NCBI GenBank assembly: GCA_019310725.1
Contig: JAFDDT010000008.1
Coordinates: forward strand, 1 to 35,033
DNA from: Deltaproteobacteria bacterium
GTDB taxonomy: Bacteria > Desulfobacterota > DSM-4660 > Desulfatiglandales > B25-G16
Length of the DNA stretch: 35,033 nucleotides
Direction of reading: 5' to 3'
Shown: positions 25,492-33,317 of the stretch, piece by piece
Layout: each line of letters opens with the position of its first letter
Numbering within the stretch: the first letter of the stretch is position 1
Notes under the pieces: model-generated
Databases searched by the model: none
What the model saw: the letters and a program-made list of their open reading frames with translations, nothing else
Told to the model about the DNA's origin: nothing
Position numbers and translations under genes: made by a program

Positions 25492-26302
25492 TTTTTCTCT
25501 CCCTCAATCCCAAGACATCTTGCATATCATAAAGACCATTGGGCTGGTTAACAACCCATGTGGCTGCGAGTAAAGCACCTCTTGCAAAGTTGTCCCTGCT
25601 GTGCGCCCTATGAGTGATCTCGACCCTTTCTCCGGGACCGGCAAACATGACGGTATGTTCACCGACGATATCACCAGCCCGTATCGACTGAATACCGATC
25701 TCTTCGTCTCTCCTCACACCAATAAAGCCTCTCCTTTCATAGATGGCGTCTGTCTCCAGGTTCCGGCCCGTTGAATCGGCGAGAATTCTGGCAAGATGCA
25801 TTGCTGTGCCGCTCGGGGCATCTTTTTTGAGCCTGTGATGAGCCTCAATTACCTCCATATCATAATCTTTACCAAGAATTCTCGACACACTTTCAACCAC
25901 CTTAAATAACACATTAACCCCTACACTCATATTAGGGGATTTGACACATCTGATTCCCCGTGCCAGTTGATTGAGCTCTTTTTCATGCTCCCCGGTAATA
26001 CCAGTAGTCCCAATGACCATTGCCTGGCCAGTCTTTGCAATAAACCTAATATGCCGTAAGGTGCTTTCTGGTGTCGTGAAATCAATCAAGACATCCGCAT
26101 CGTTCATCACCTCGCTGATGTCCCCTTTGAAGACAATACCAGTCTTATCGAGACCAGCAATATTGCCTACATCTTGGCCAATTGCCGGATGGTCCGGTTT
26201 TTCAAAGGCACCCCATAGTTTAATTCCTTCACTTTTTTGAATCATCTGGGTAATTTTTTTACCCATCCTGCCGGCTGCACCGGCAACAACAGCATTAACC
26301 AT
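25484..26302 (-). CDS. dapB: 4-hydroxy-tetrahydrodipicolinate reductase
   Basis: A 272-residue NAD(P)H-dependent enzyme that makes tetrahydrodipicolinate for diaminopimelate and lysine. The nucleotide-binding start VAGAAGRMGKKI, the substrate motif EAHHRLKKDAPSGTA and the VGTTG-like VIGTTGITGEH region are all present. The ATG has a strong GGAGGGGGAAGAA ribosome binding site. It overlaps dapL by eight bases and lies 70 bases after lysA. The usual partner dapA is not between them. Confidence 0.96.
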   Translation of the reverse strand: MVNAVVAGAAGRMGKKITQMIQKSEGIKLWGAFEKPDHPAIGQDVGNIAGLDKTGIVFKGDISEVMNDADVLIDFTTPESTLRHIRFIAKTGQAMVIGTTGITGEHEKELNQLARGIRCVKSPNMSVGVNVLFKVVESVSRILGKDYDMEVIEAHHRLKKDAPSGTAMHLARILADSTGRNLETDAIYERRGFIGVRRDEEIGIQSIRAGDIVGEHTVMFAGPGERVEITHRAHSRDNFARGALLAATWVVNQPNGLYDMQDVLGLRERKSV

Positions 26303-26372
26303 TTCTTCCCCCTCCGATTACTGTATAGTTTTTAGAGACACTTCCCCCCACCATTCTTTCCAGAATTTGAGT

Positions 26373-27641
26373 TCAGTCATTGTTTTCACCGATGAATCCA
26401 GGAATTACCTCACCATTTATAAGATCATCAAAGGTTTCTCTTGCTCTGACAATTGAGAAGCGTTTTCCCCTGACCATTACCTCTGTCGGCCTGGGACGGG
26501 AATTGTAATTTGATGCCATGGAAAAACCATAAGCCCCCGCACTCATTATGGCTACCAAATCCCCTGGTTTAAATGAAGGCATTTTTCTATTCATAGCGAA
26601 AAAATCAGCAGTTTCACAGACAGGTCCCACGAGATCAGCTTCAACCATTTGTGAATCGTTCACCCTTACCGGCTGCACAGCATGAAAGGAATCATAGAGG
26701 GCGGGTCGGATCAAATCATTCATCCCTGCATCAACAATGACAAACCGCTTATGTGTTGTGGATTTGGTGTAGAGGACCTTAGTGACCAGAATACCTGCAT
26801 TACCAATGATAACCCTGCCAGGTTCAAGGATGAGGGTGATGTTACTATCTCCCATAGTCTCCTTTAGTGCCCTGGCGTACTCTCCAGGGTGGGGCGGTCT
26901 TTCATCATCATAGGTTATGCCTAAACCACCTCCAATATTGAGGAAATCGATATCAAGGCCCATCCCCTGCAACTCTCTTAAGAGTGCCTTCAGTTTGTTC
27001 AGCGCATCGAGAAAGGGATCAATCTCGGTGAGTTGGCTACCAATGTGGCAGGATATACCCCTTACACGGATATTTTTCAGACCCTTGGCCAAAGTGTAGG
27101 TAACAAGGGAGTCATGTAGTGGTATACCAAATTTATTCTCTTCCAACCCGGTAACAACGTATGGATGTGTTTTCGGCGCTACATTGGGATTTATCCGGAT
27201 GGCTATCCTTGCGTTGCGGCCGATGTCCTGTGCTGTCTTATCTAATAGCCGTAATTCTTGGTCTGATTCTACATTGAACATGAGGATATCTGACTCAAGA
27301 GCCCTCCCCATTTCTTCTGCGGTCTTCCCAACCCCAGAAAAGACAATCTTACCAGGTGGAATTCCTGCTTTGAGCGCCCGAAAGAGTTCTCCTGCTGACA
27401 CGATATCTGCTCCTCCCCCTTGTGAAGCGAGGACCCTTAGTACAGCAAGATTAGGGTTGGATTTTACAGAAAAGCAGGTGAGGTGAGCAAGGTCCTTGAA
27501 GGCATCTTCAAAAACGGAGAAATGTCTGTTTATTGTTGCATGGGAGTAAAGATAAAAAGGTGTTCCAACTTGATCGGCTATTGATGCGACAGATACATCC
27601 TCGCAGTGAAGATCATCTTTTTTGTAAATAAAGTGATTCAT
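26373..27641 (-). CDS. lysA: Diaminopimelate decarboxylase
   Basis: A 422-residue PLP enzyme of the alanine-racemase fold that converts meso-diaminopimelate to lysine, the last step of the pathway. The PLP lysine is Lys60 in CFSVKSNPN. Family motifs include GGGADIVSAGE, HIGSQ, NIGGGLGITY, EPGRVIIGNAG and CETADFFA with its substrate-contact cysteine. It starts 33 bases after the dnaX stop, with no strong ribosome binding site. It is followed by dapB, so these form a lysine/cell-wall cluster embedded in a housekeeping operon. Confidence 0.96.
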   Translation of the reverse strand: MNHFIYKKDDLHCEDVSVASIADQVGTPFYLYSHATINRHFSVFEDAFKDLAHLTCFSVKSNPNLAVLRVLASQGGGADIVSAGELFRALKAGIPPGKIVFSGVGKTAEEMGRALESDILMFNVESDQELRLLDKTAQDIGRNARIAIRINPNVAPKTHPYVVTGLEENKFGIPLHDSLVTYTLAKGLKNIRVRGISCHIGSQLTEIDPFLDALNKLKALLRELQGMGLDIDFLNIGGGLGITYDDERPPHPGEYARALKETMGDSNITLILEPGRVIIGNAGILVTKVLYTKSTTHKRFVIVDAGMNDLIRPALYDSFHAVQPVRVNDSQMVEADLVGPVCETADFFAMNRKMPSFKPGDLVAIMSAGAYGFSMASNYNSRPRPTEVMVRGKRFSIVRARETFDDLINGEVIPGFIGENND

Positions 27642-27674
27642 TTAGGGGTTTCGCCTTAATCGGTTGGTAATATC

Positions 27675-29243
27675 TTAATCTCGGTTCACTATCTTGCCTT
27701 CAAATATTTCGATTATGTCTCTTACCGACGCAGGTAACGCGTCTTCTTTCGGGGTTTTCTTTAAATCTTTTTGTTGGCTTTGCTTTTTGAAAACCACCTT
27801 AAGATCTGACTGGAAGAAATCCTGGGCATACGCACAGAGCTGCTCATAGTGCTCGGGATCATCAAAATAGCCACCTGTAAAAGCCCCTTCTCCGTAAGGT
27901 AACTCCAGTCGGTCTGCAGTCAGTGTGCAAGATTTCCACTCCTTTAATACATTGGCCATAGCCCTATTCCTGGTGACGAGGTAGCGCAGAAATTCATCCC
28001 ATTTCTTGCCATCGTCTAGGTGGTTCGTTCTAGCCGCTGGCTTTTTTTGAGTGAAATTATTTTTGAGATTTTCAGAATGCCCTGCTGGGATAGGCTTATT
28101 GATTCGTTTCTCTATTTGCGCAATTTTTCTAATTAATTCATCAAATGAAAGATAATCCTTGAGTTCTGAGAGTTTAATAAGGATCGCCTCAAGCGCAATT
28201 CGCGGGTTGTTTGTATAACGCAAATCTGCTTCTTTGCTAATGAGGAAATTAAGTGATTGAACAAGCCTTTCCATCCCCGCCTTTCTTGCCAGGTTTTTTG
28301 TTTCTTTCAGTTCATTATCAGGTAGATCAAGAAGATGTGGAGAGTCAGGAGCAACCAGAGAGACGATTAGATTACGGAATTGATTCATTATTTCTCGATA
28401 GAATTCCTTGATCTCGTAGCCATAATTGTATACCTCATCGATTATTTCGAGGCATAATGCGGTGTCAGCGTCAACTATTGACCGGGACATCTTATAGATG
28501 AGATCCCGATCTATTATTCCCAAAACAGCCCCTATTTGGTTATCCTCTACGCTCTGGCCTGTAAAAGAGACAACCTGGTCGAGAAGGCTCTCTGCATCTC
28601 GCATGCTTCCCTCGGCCTCCCTCGCTATAATGGAAATACCGGTATCACTTATAGTTATCTCCTCTGCTGCTATTATGCTTTTAATCTGTTCTACTATTTT
28701 ATTTATGGGTATCCTCTTGAAATCGAATCGTTGACATCGGGACAGTATGGTCACTGGCACCTTGTGCGGTTCTGTAGTAGCAAAGACAAATTTAACATGT
28801 TCTGGTGGCTCTTCCAGGGTTTTCAACAATGCATTGAATGCAGGGAGGGTCAACATGTGTACCTCATCTATTATATAGACTCTGTACTTGCCATGAGAAG
28901 GGAGATACCTGATATTCTCTCGAAGGTTTCTTATCTCATCAATTCCCCTGTTGGAGGCACCATCAATCTCTTGCACATTTACGGATGAGCCATGTGTTAT
29001 CTCAACGCAGGAGGTACATTGGTTACAGGGATTTCCGTCATTGTTGTTTTCGCAATTGAGGGCCTTGGCAAAGATTCGGGCAACCGAAGTCTTGCCGACA
29101 CCCCTTGCGCCGCTAAACAGGTAGGCATGCGCCAATCGGCCAGACAGGAAGGCGTTCCTAAGTGTTCGCGTAATATGCTCCTGACCTAAGACCTCTTCAA
29201 ATAGTTGAGGCCTCCATTTTCTAGCTAAAACTTCGTAGGGCAT
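27675..29243 (-). CDS. dnaX: DNA polymerase III subunits tau/gamma
   Basis: The clamp-loader ATPase of the replicative polymerase, 522 residues in full-length form. The AAA+ domain has Walker A GARGVGKTS at 45-53, zinc ligands in CNQCTSC (73-79) and the sensor region DEVHMLT. Domain III runs to about 370, followed by a Lys/Pro/Asn-rich linker (about 380-410) and a short tau-specific end. At codons 399-401 the linker holds an A AAA AAG heptamer in the E. coli register, which could yield a 404-residue gamma-like form by -1 frameshift. It lies between tRNA-Ser(GGA) and lysA. Confidence 0.96.
   Translation of the reverse strand: MPYEVLARKWRPQLFEEVLGQEHITRTLRNAFLSGRLAHAYLFSGARGVGKTSVARIFAKALNCENNNDGNPCNQCTSCVEITHGSSVNVQEIDGASNRGIDEIRNLRENIRYLPSHGKYRVYIIDEVHMLTLPAFNALLKTLEEPPEHVKFVFATTEPHKVPVTILSRCQRFDFKRIPINKIVEQIKSIIAAEEITISDTGISIIAREAEGSMRDAESLLDQVVSFTGQSVEDNQIGAVLGIIDRDLIYKMSRSIVDADTALCLEIIDEVYNYGYEIKEFYREIMNQFRNLIVSLVAPDSPHLLDLPDNELKETKNLARKAGMERLVQSLNFLISKEADLRYTNNPRIALEAILIKLSELKDYLSFDELIRKIAQIEKRINKPIPAGHSENLKNNFTQKKPAARTNHLDDGKKWDEFLRYLVTRNRAMANVLKEWKSCTLTADRLELPYGEGAFTGGYFDDPEHYEQLCAYAQDFFQSDLKVVFKKQSQQKDLKKTPKEDALPASVRDIIEIFEGKIVNRD
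28009..28049 (-). promoter_or_regulatory. Candidate -1 programmed frameshift site in dnaX
   Basis: Minus-strand codons CAA AAA AAG (28049..28041) contain the slippery heptamer A AAA AAG. After a -1 slip the next codons are GCC AGC GGC and the stop TAG at 28032..28030. Directly downstream an 11-nt arm, CCAGCGGCTAG (28040..28030), can pair with CTAGACGATGG (28019..28009) at nine of eleven positions around a 10-base loop. No upstream ribosome-binding-like booster is seen. The seven-A run could alternatively support transcriptional slippage. Confidence 0.6.
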
Positions 29244-29263
29244 GATGAAATCAAGAATATGGC

Positions 29264-29357
<94 letters not shown>

Positions 29358-29498
29358 TGGATCCCGCTGGGGCGGAATACATCTGGTTTCTGACTTTTGC
29401 TCCATAGTAGAATTTTCTCAGCTTGGCGTAAAATCCAAATAGCTAGCGAAGCGCTGCCTCAAACCGTCGAGACACTGTGTCAGCGAATACGAAATACT

Positions 29499-29633
29499 GG
29501 GTAACGTTTCTGGGTTACGGTGGAGCCTGTCCCGACTATACTGTCGGGGATGGCCGTTTCGTTTTTCGGTAACGTCATTCGTCTTTTTATTTCTACGTTA
29601 CCTTGACCGTTACCGATACGGGCTTCGTTACCC
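29499..29633. repeat. GTAACG/CGTTAC repeat cluster between two tRNA-Ser genes
   Basis: The segment is bounded by GGGTAACG (29499..29506) and its inverse CGTTACCC (29626..29633). It contains further GGTTACGG, GGTAACG and CGTTACC units. A central hairpin CCCGAC-tatact-GTCGGG is at 29531..29548. No open frame is present in the 428 bases between the tRNAs. Confidence 0.55.
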
Positions 29634-29785
29634 TAACAGTTGCCCAGATAAACCAGCAAAAAAATTGACACTAATCCGCCCGAAGTCTGGCGGATAAATT
29701 TTAGGACCTTGGCTTATATAGCTAGTTGCGGTATCCGACTATGTGTCCCAAGCTAGTGGTGAAAGTAAAGCAAGGGTGAATTTCC

Positions 29786-29881
29786 TGGCGGAGAGGGTGG
29801 GATTCGAACCCACGTGCCTCGCTCTTCACGAGACAAATCGATTTCGAGTCGACCCCGTTATGACCACTTCGGTACCTCTCC
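29786..29881 (-). tRNA. tRNA-Ser (CGA)
   Basis: Minus-strand cloverleaf with a long variable arm: acceptor GGAGAGG with CCTCTCC, anticodon loop CTCGAAA (CGA), T-arm GGTTCGAATCC, discriminator G and an encoded CCA. It begins one base after the tadA stop codon, so it is probably processed from the tadA transcript. Confidence 0.97.
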
Positions 29882-29882
29882 A

Positions 29883-30368
29883 CTATTGTCTCCTCACTCG
29901 GAAAAAATCCTGCATAAGTTGTTTGCATTCTTTTTCCATTACGCCAGGAATTACTGTTAATCGGTGATTGAGCCTGCCATCATTAGATAGATTGTAAACT
30001 GAGCCTGCAGCACCGCTCTTTTCATCAAAGACGCCAAAAACGAGGGTCTCTAACCGGGCATTGATAATGGCACCCATGCACATGGGGCAGGGCTCAACCG
30101 TTACGACCATGGTCATCCCATTTAACCGATAGTTGCTGCGCACCTTTGCTCCCTGCCTGATGACCAGTATCTCCGCATGGGCAGTAGGATCATTATCCAA
30201 AATGCATCTGTTGTATGCTCTGGCCACTATCTTATTGGATTGGTCTAAGAGGATGGCACCAACAGGAACCTCTCCGGCCACCCATGCCTCTTTGGCCTCT
30301 CTCATGGCCTCTCGCATAAAATGGGAGAGGTCCAAGCGGGCTTGTATCCCTTGTAGCAGTGGTAACAT
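29883..30368 (-). CDS. tadA: tRNA-specific adenosine deaminase
   Basis: A zinc enzyme that converts the wobble adenosine of tRNA-Arg(ACG) to inosine. Zinc and catalytic motifs are complete: HAE in PTAHAEILVIR and PCPMCMGA. The length is 161 residues from the ATG at 30368, which lacks a ribosome binding site. An in-frame TTG at 30335 (giving LDLSHFMREAMREA, where most family members begin) is a reasonable alternative. The gene ends one base before tRNA-Ser(CGA). The order tadA-tRNA-tRNA-dnaX resembles the tadA/dnaX neighbourhood of other bacteria, where an SRP RNA often lies between; none is seen here. Confidence 0.95.
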   Translation of the reverse strand: MLPLLQGIQARLDLSHFMREAMREAKEAWVAGEVPVGAILLDQSNKIVARAYNRCILDNDPTAHAEILVIRQGAKVRSNYRLNGMTMVVTVEPCPMCMGAIINARLETLVFGVFDEKSGAAGSVYNLSNDGRLNHRLTVIPGVMEKECKQLMQDFFRVRRQ

Positions 30369-30759
30369 CTAACCAAAAATCGTAGAATTTTTTCGATTCT
30401 TGTTAATTTTTCTTTGGTATGTGCCCTGTTTGGTTATCATTTAACATGTACCTATCAGTGAGTCAACTTGATATTGATTCCCTAAACCGTGGTAAAATAC
30501 GCCATGGGGAAAACTGTGTCGTCTTTTCACTTGAAAGTGTGTTAGGGTTACCACAAATGGTAGTGGGGGTGGACGAGGAACTTTATAATCCATTGTAATT
30601 TCATGATAAATTTACCCAATGCTGTCTGGCATAATCGTTGCTATATTAAAACGGCGTCTGGGATGATCGCCCTTCAAAATGAGGGTTTTTCCTTAAGAGA
30701 AATGTGAGGAGAAAAGAGTGAATAAACCTAAGGGGACGGCATCTCAGGACAAAAGACAG
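30369..30759 (+). ncRNA. Gene-free interval, possible small RNA ending at a strong terminator
   Basis: There is no long open frame here. On the plus strand a TTGATA/TAAAAT pair near 30469..30499 could start transcription (spacer about 19 bases, slightly long). A hairpin CCCTTcaaaatGAGGG followed by TTTTT lies at about 30670..30691. A ribosome-site-like GAGGAG precedes GTG at 30718. The plus-strand terminator at 30760 implies something is transcribed rightward. I do not recognise a known RNA family. Confidence 0.3.
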
Positions 30760-30789
30760 AGCCCTGGGCTTAGAGCCCGGGGCTTTTTG
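30760..30789 (+). terminator. Rho-independent terminator
   Basis: A perfect 11-pair stem (with one T-G pair), AGCCCTGGGCT (30760..30770) against AGCCCGGGGCT (30774..30784), has a three-base loop and is followed by a T run on the plus strand. It overlaps the kdsB stop codon on the other strand, which lacks an equally good T run. It may still act on kdsB transcripts. Confidence 0.8.
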
Positions 30790-31522
30790 ATTGGGAAAGT
30801 TTTTTTTCGACAACCTCCACATCTTGTGGTAAATCTACCTCGATAGAATCAAATTGGGTCTCTACAACCTTTATTTTAAAGCCATGCTCTAAGGCCCGAA
30901 GCTGCTCCAGTTTCTCAGCTCCCTCCAGTGAACCGTAAGGAAGCTTTGTGAAGGTCAACAAGAATTCTCTACGATAAGCGTAAAAACCCAAATGCCTATA
31001 GTGAGCAACCTTTGATTCTTGATCCCGACAAAATGGGATCGGTAGACGGGAAAAATACAAAGCATACCCATTGTTATCGACAGCTACCTGTACGCTATTC
31101 ATGTCTTGTAGCTCTCGATCCTCGGTTATCTTGTAAACGAGGGTAGACATCGGGATTGTCGGGTCTTTTGTCAGGGGTCGTATAAGGTCAGGGAGTATTG
31201 ATGGGTGAAAAATAGGTTGATCACCCTGAATATTTACTACGATATCTTCAGGGTCGAGACTAAGCTTTTCCGCTGCCTCAGCAATCCGATCGGTGCCTGA
31301 TCGGTGACCCTCTGATGTCATGATTGCCTGGCCACCGAATTGCTTCACACAGTTATAAATCCTCAGATCATCGGTTGCCACATATGTCTCATCCAGTTCT
31401 GGGCATGCCCTGGATCTCTGGTAAACATGTTGAATCATTGGTTTTCCAGAAATCAGGGCGAGCGGCTTTCCTGGAAAACGTTTTGATAGGTATCGTGCAG
31501 GTATAAGGGCGACTGTTTTCAA
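30770..31522 (-). CDS. kdsB: 3-deoxy-manno-octulosonate cytidylyltransferase
   Basis: Activates KDO to CMP-KDO for the lipopolysaccharide inner core, in the cytoplasm. The 250-residue length is normal. The nucleotide-binding start VALIPARYLSKRFPGKPL, the ATDD metal site, HRSGTDRIAEAA and VVNIQGDQP are all present. The start is a TTG (31522..31520) with only a weak ribosome binding site. No better start exists because the conserved N-terminus begins there. The C-terminal codons lie inside a terminator hairpin. It diverges from the iron-sulfur flavoprotein gene and stands apart from other LPS genes. It marks the organism as having an LPS-bearing outer membrane. Confidence 0.95.
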   Translation of the reverse strand: MKTVALIPARYLSKRFPGKPLALISGKPMIQHVYQRSRACPELDETYVATDDLRIYNCVKQFGGQAIMTSEGHRSGTDRIAEAAEKLSLDPEDIVVNIQGDQPIFHPSILPDLIRPLTKDPTIPMSTLVYKITEDRELQDMNSVQVAVDNNGYALYFSRLPIPFCRDQESKVAHYRHLGFYAYRREFLLTFTKLPYGSLEGAEKLEQLRALEHGFKIKVVETQFDSIEVDLPQDVEVVEKKLSQSKSPGL

Positions 31523-31656
31523 GCTGCATCCGATTGGTTTGAGCTTTTGGTTTGGTTTTTTGTAACTCAGTGTAGATTGATATTAAGAAGGGTATATAGC
31601 AAGCAAGAGGGCTCAAGGCAAATAATTTATTAAAGTTTGATAAAGGGGAGATAAAG

Positions 31657-32223
31657 GTGAAGGTTATTGGGATATATGGGAGCCCCAGGAAAGGGGGTAA
31701 CAGCGATTTGCTTCTTGATAGTGCCCTCAGAGGAGCTCACGAAAAAGGGATTGAAGTTGAGAGAATATACGTTCGGGATTTGGATATTTCAGGTTGTATA
31801 GAGTGTGGTGCATGTGAGAAGACCGGCGCATGTGCCATTGATGATGATATGCAAGATGTCTACCGCCTCCTAGATAGTGCAGATGTAATTATCCTTTGCT
31901 CTCCGATCTTTTTTTATGGTCTGACTTCCCAGGTAAAGGCCCTGATTGACAGGGGCCAGGCTATGTGGTCGAGGAAAAAGTTAGACAATGGTAAAAGTGG
32001 TGAAAAAAATGCATCCCGGGGTAGAGGATATCTGATTGCCGTAGGAGCAACGAGCGGTGGAAACCTCTTCAAAGGTGCCCAGATGATAGCCAGATATTTT
32101 TTTGATACCTTAAATATTGAGTATTCAGGGGGTCTTTTTTTTCCAGGGATAGAATCTAAACGCGCGGTAGAAGAACACCCTGAAGCCCTTGAGAAGGCCT
32201 ATGATTTGGGAAAAGCTTTGTGA
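31657..32223 (+). CDS. NADPH-dependent FMN reductase / iron-sulfur flavoprotein
   Basis: A 188-residue flavodoxin-fold protein. The FMN phosphate loop GSPRKGGNSD is at 8-17. A compact cysteine cluster, C47-x2-C50-x2-C53-x5-C59 in CIECGACEKTGAC, is the spacing known for iron-sulfur flavoproteins that bind a 4Fe-4S cluster next to FMN. SPIFFYGLTSQVKALIDR forms the flavin isoalloxazine loop. It would act as a cytoplasmic electron carrier or reductase in an anaerobe; the partner is unknown. The start is GTG with an AGGGGAG ribosome binding site six bases before it. It is followed by a structured intergenic region and the cyclic-nucleotide-binding-domain gene. Confidence 0.9.
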   Translation: MKVIGIYGSPRKGGNSDLLLDSALRGAHEKGIEVERIYVRDLDISGCIECGACEKTGACAIDDDMQDVYRLLDSADVIILCSPIFFYGLTSQVKALIDRGQAMWSRKKLDNGKSGEKNASRGRGYLIAVGATSGGNLFKGAQMIARYFFDTLNIEYSGGLFFPGIESKRAVEEHPEALEKAYDLGKAL

Positions 32224-32243
32224 TTCCCTTTCATAGCTAAAAG

Positions 32244-32328
32244 ATGGGGGTTAACTTATTTCAAGCCTCGGCTTATAGCGAGAGCCGAGATTATTTCTTT
32301 TCCATTGACATTTTTTTACAACCCCCAT
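32244..32328 (+). promoter_or_regulatory. Nested hairpins upstream of the cyclic-nucleotide-binding-domain gene
   Basis: An outer 9-bp pair, ATGGGGGTT (32244..32252) and AACCCCCAT (32320..32328), encloses an inner 7-bp hairpin, CTCGGCT (32267..32273) and AGCCGAG (32283..32289). T-rich runs follow each arm. It could be a terminator for the flavoprotein gene, a leader element for the next gene, or both. No known riboswitch consensus is recognised. Confidence 0.5.
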
Positions 32329-32368
32329 AGAAGGTGAAAGTAAATAAGCAGTTTTTGGGGGTAGCATT

Positions 32369-32836
32369 ATGGATATGCCAAAGATTGTGGACGTCTTAGA
32401 GAATTGTGAGCTCTTCAGGAGCTTAGAGAGGGATGAGATTGAAAAGATAGCAAGCCTTGGTCACGTGGAAACATACGAGGCTGGAGAGAATATGCTTCAA
32501 CAGGGAGATTTCGGGGATAACCTTTATGTAATCGCTGAAGGGCATGTGTTCTTAGAGAGATCCATTGATTTAGGCACACGTAAGGGGAGTGCAATTATCA
32601 GCCTCCTGGGCAGAGGAAGGGCATTGGGCTGCTGGTCGACCCTGCTTGGAGAAACTCATACCTTATTGTCATCTGCAAGGTGCAGAAAAGCCACCAAGGT
32701 AGTTGTAATTAAGGGTCCAGCACTAAGAGAGATAATGCTGTGTAATTTTCAACTCGGATTTAAGATTCTGGAGAGGCTCTGTTCTGTACTTCGAGACAGA
32801 ATCCAGGGCGCATATGGGGCTATGGAAAACATCTAG
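32369..32836 (+). CDS. Cyclic-nucleotide-binding-domain protein
   Basis: A 155-residue single-domain protein of the CRP/cNMP-binding fold, without a DNA-binding or catalytic domain. The start LENCELFRSLERDEIEKIASLG and the beta-barrel segment GENMLQQGDFGDNLYVIAEGHVFLER are typical. In the phosphate-binding cassette the usual GE is GCWS and the following GETHTLLSSARC departs from the RxA consensus, so cyclic nucleotide binding is doubtful. A C-terminal helix (LGFKILERLCSVLRDRIQG) closes the domain. The ATG follows a GGGGG ribosome binding site. The adenylate cyclase at 11974..13638 makes a functional link possible but unproven. Confidence 0.85.
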   Translation: MDMPKIVDVLENCELFRSLERDEIEKIASLGHVETYEAGENMLQQGDFGDNLYVIAEGHVFLERSIDLGTRKGSAIISLLGRGRALGCWSTLLGETHTLLSSARCRKATKVVVIKGPALREIMLCNFQLGFKILERLCSVLRDRIQGAYGAMENI

Positions 32837-33015
32837 GCTCAGCCTATTGATTTTCATAAGTGCTGACTTGTAGCCCCCTGTGTGGTTTTGGATCATCAAT
32901 TCTATTAAGAGGTCTTTCGAGTTGCCAGCGTCTGGTTGTCGTAAGTAATTCATATTACTTTTGGGTGCCCTCAATCCTCTTGCCTAATGAATCTAGTTTT
33001 TCAAAAATTCCCTCC

Positions 33016-33317
33016 ATCAGAAATTTACAAACTCAATACCATGGTAGGGCTGGAGAAATTTCCTCAAAGCAATATCTATTGATTTCAGTAGAGTGTGGCC
33101 AAATATTTCGGGTTTAACAATGTTCAAGAGGGTTTAACAATGTTCAAGAGGTGATTCCCATTAGCTCCCAGGAGTAAACCCCAATATTTGGCCACTTGAA
33201 AGTGCTGTGGAATCTTTTTTAAGATATTGCTTTTCGGAAACATCCCCAGCCCCGGCTAAAATGAGACTTCTATATTAAAGGTGGTATGCATATAAAAAGA
33301 GTTTGTAAATTTCTGAT
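33016..33317. repeat. 302-bp foldback element with 19-bp perfect ends
   Basis: The ends are exact inverted copies: ATCAGAAATTTACAAACTC at 33016..33034 and its reverse complement at 33299..33317. Two inner pairs are also perfect: 33066..33077 with 33222..33233 (12 bp) and 33095..33107 with 33183..33195 (13 bp). A 20-bp tandem duplication, GGTTTAACAATGTTCAAGAG, lies at the centre (33111..33130 and 33131..33150). No flanking duplication is seen. The right end covers the first codons of the following large gene. The preceding 32837..33015 holds no convincing gene. Confidence 0.75.

Noticed and set aside
29358-29785. SRP RNA between tadA and dnaX
   Set aside because: Expected from gene order in other bacteria, but the conserved GGAAG/GCAGC core is not present on either strand.
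32860-33117. 85-residue plus-strand frame before the foldback element
   Set aside because: It runs into the repeat and has the composition of translated non-coding DNA, without a ribosome binding site.
33111-33150. CRISPR-like repeat
   Set aside because: Only two adjacent 20-bp copies without spacers; a simple tandem duplication.
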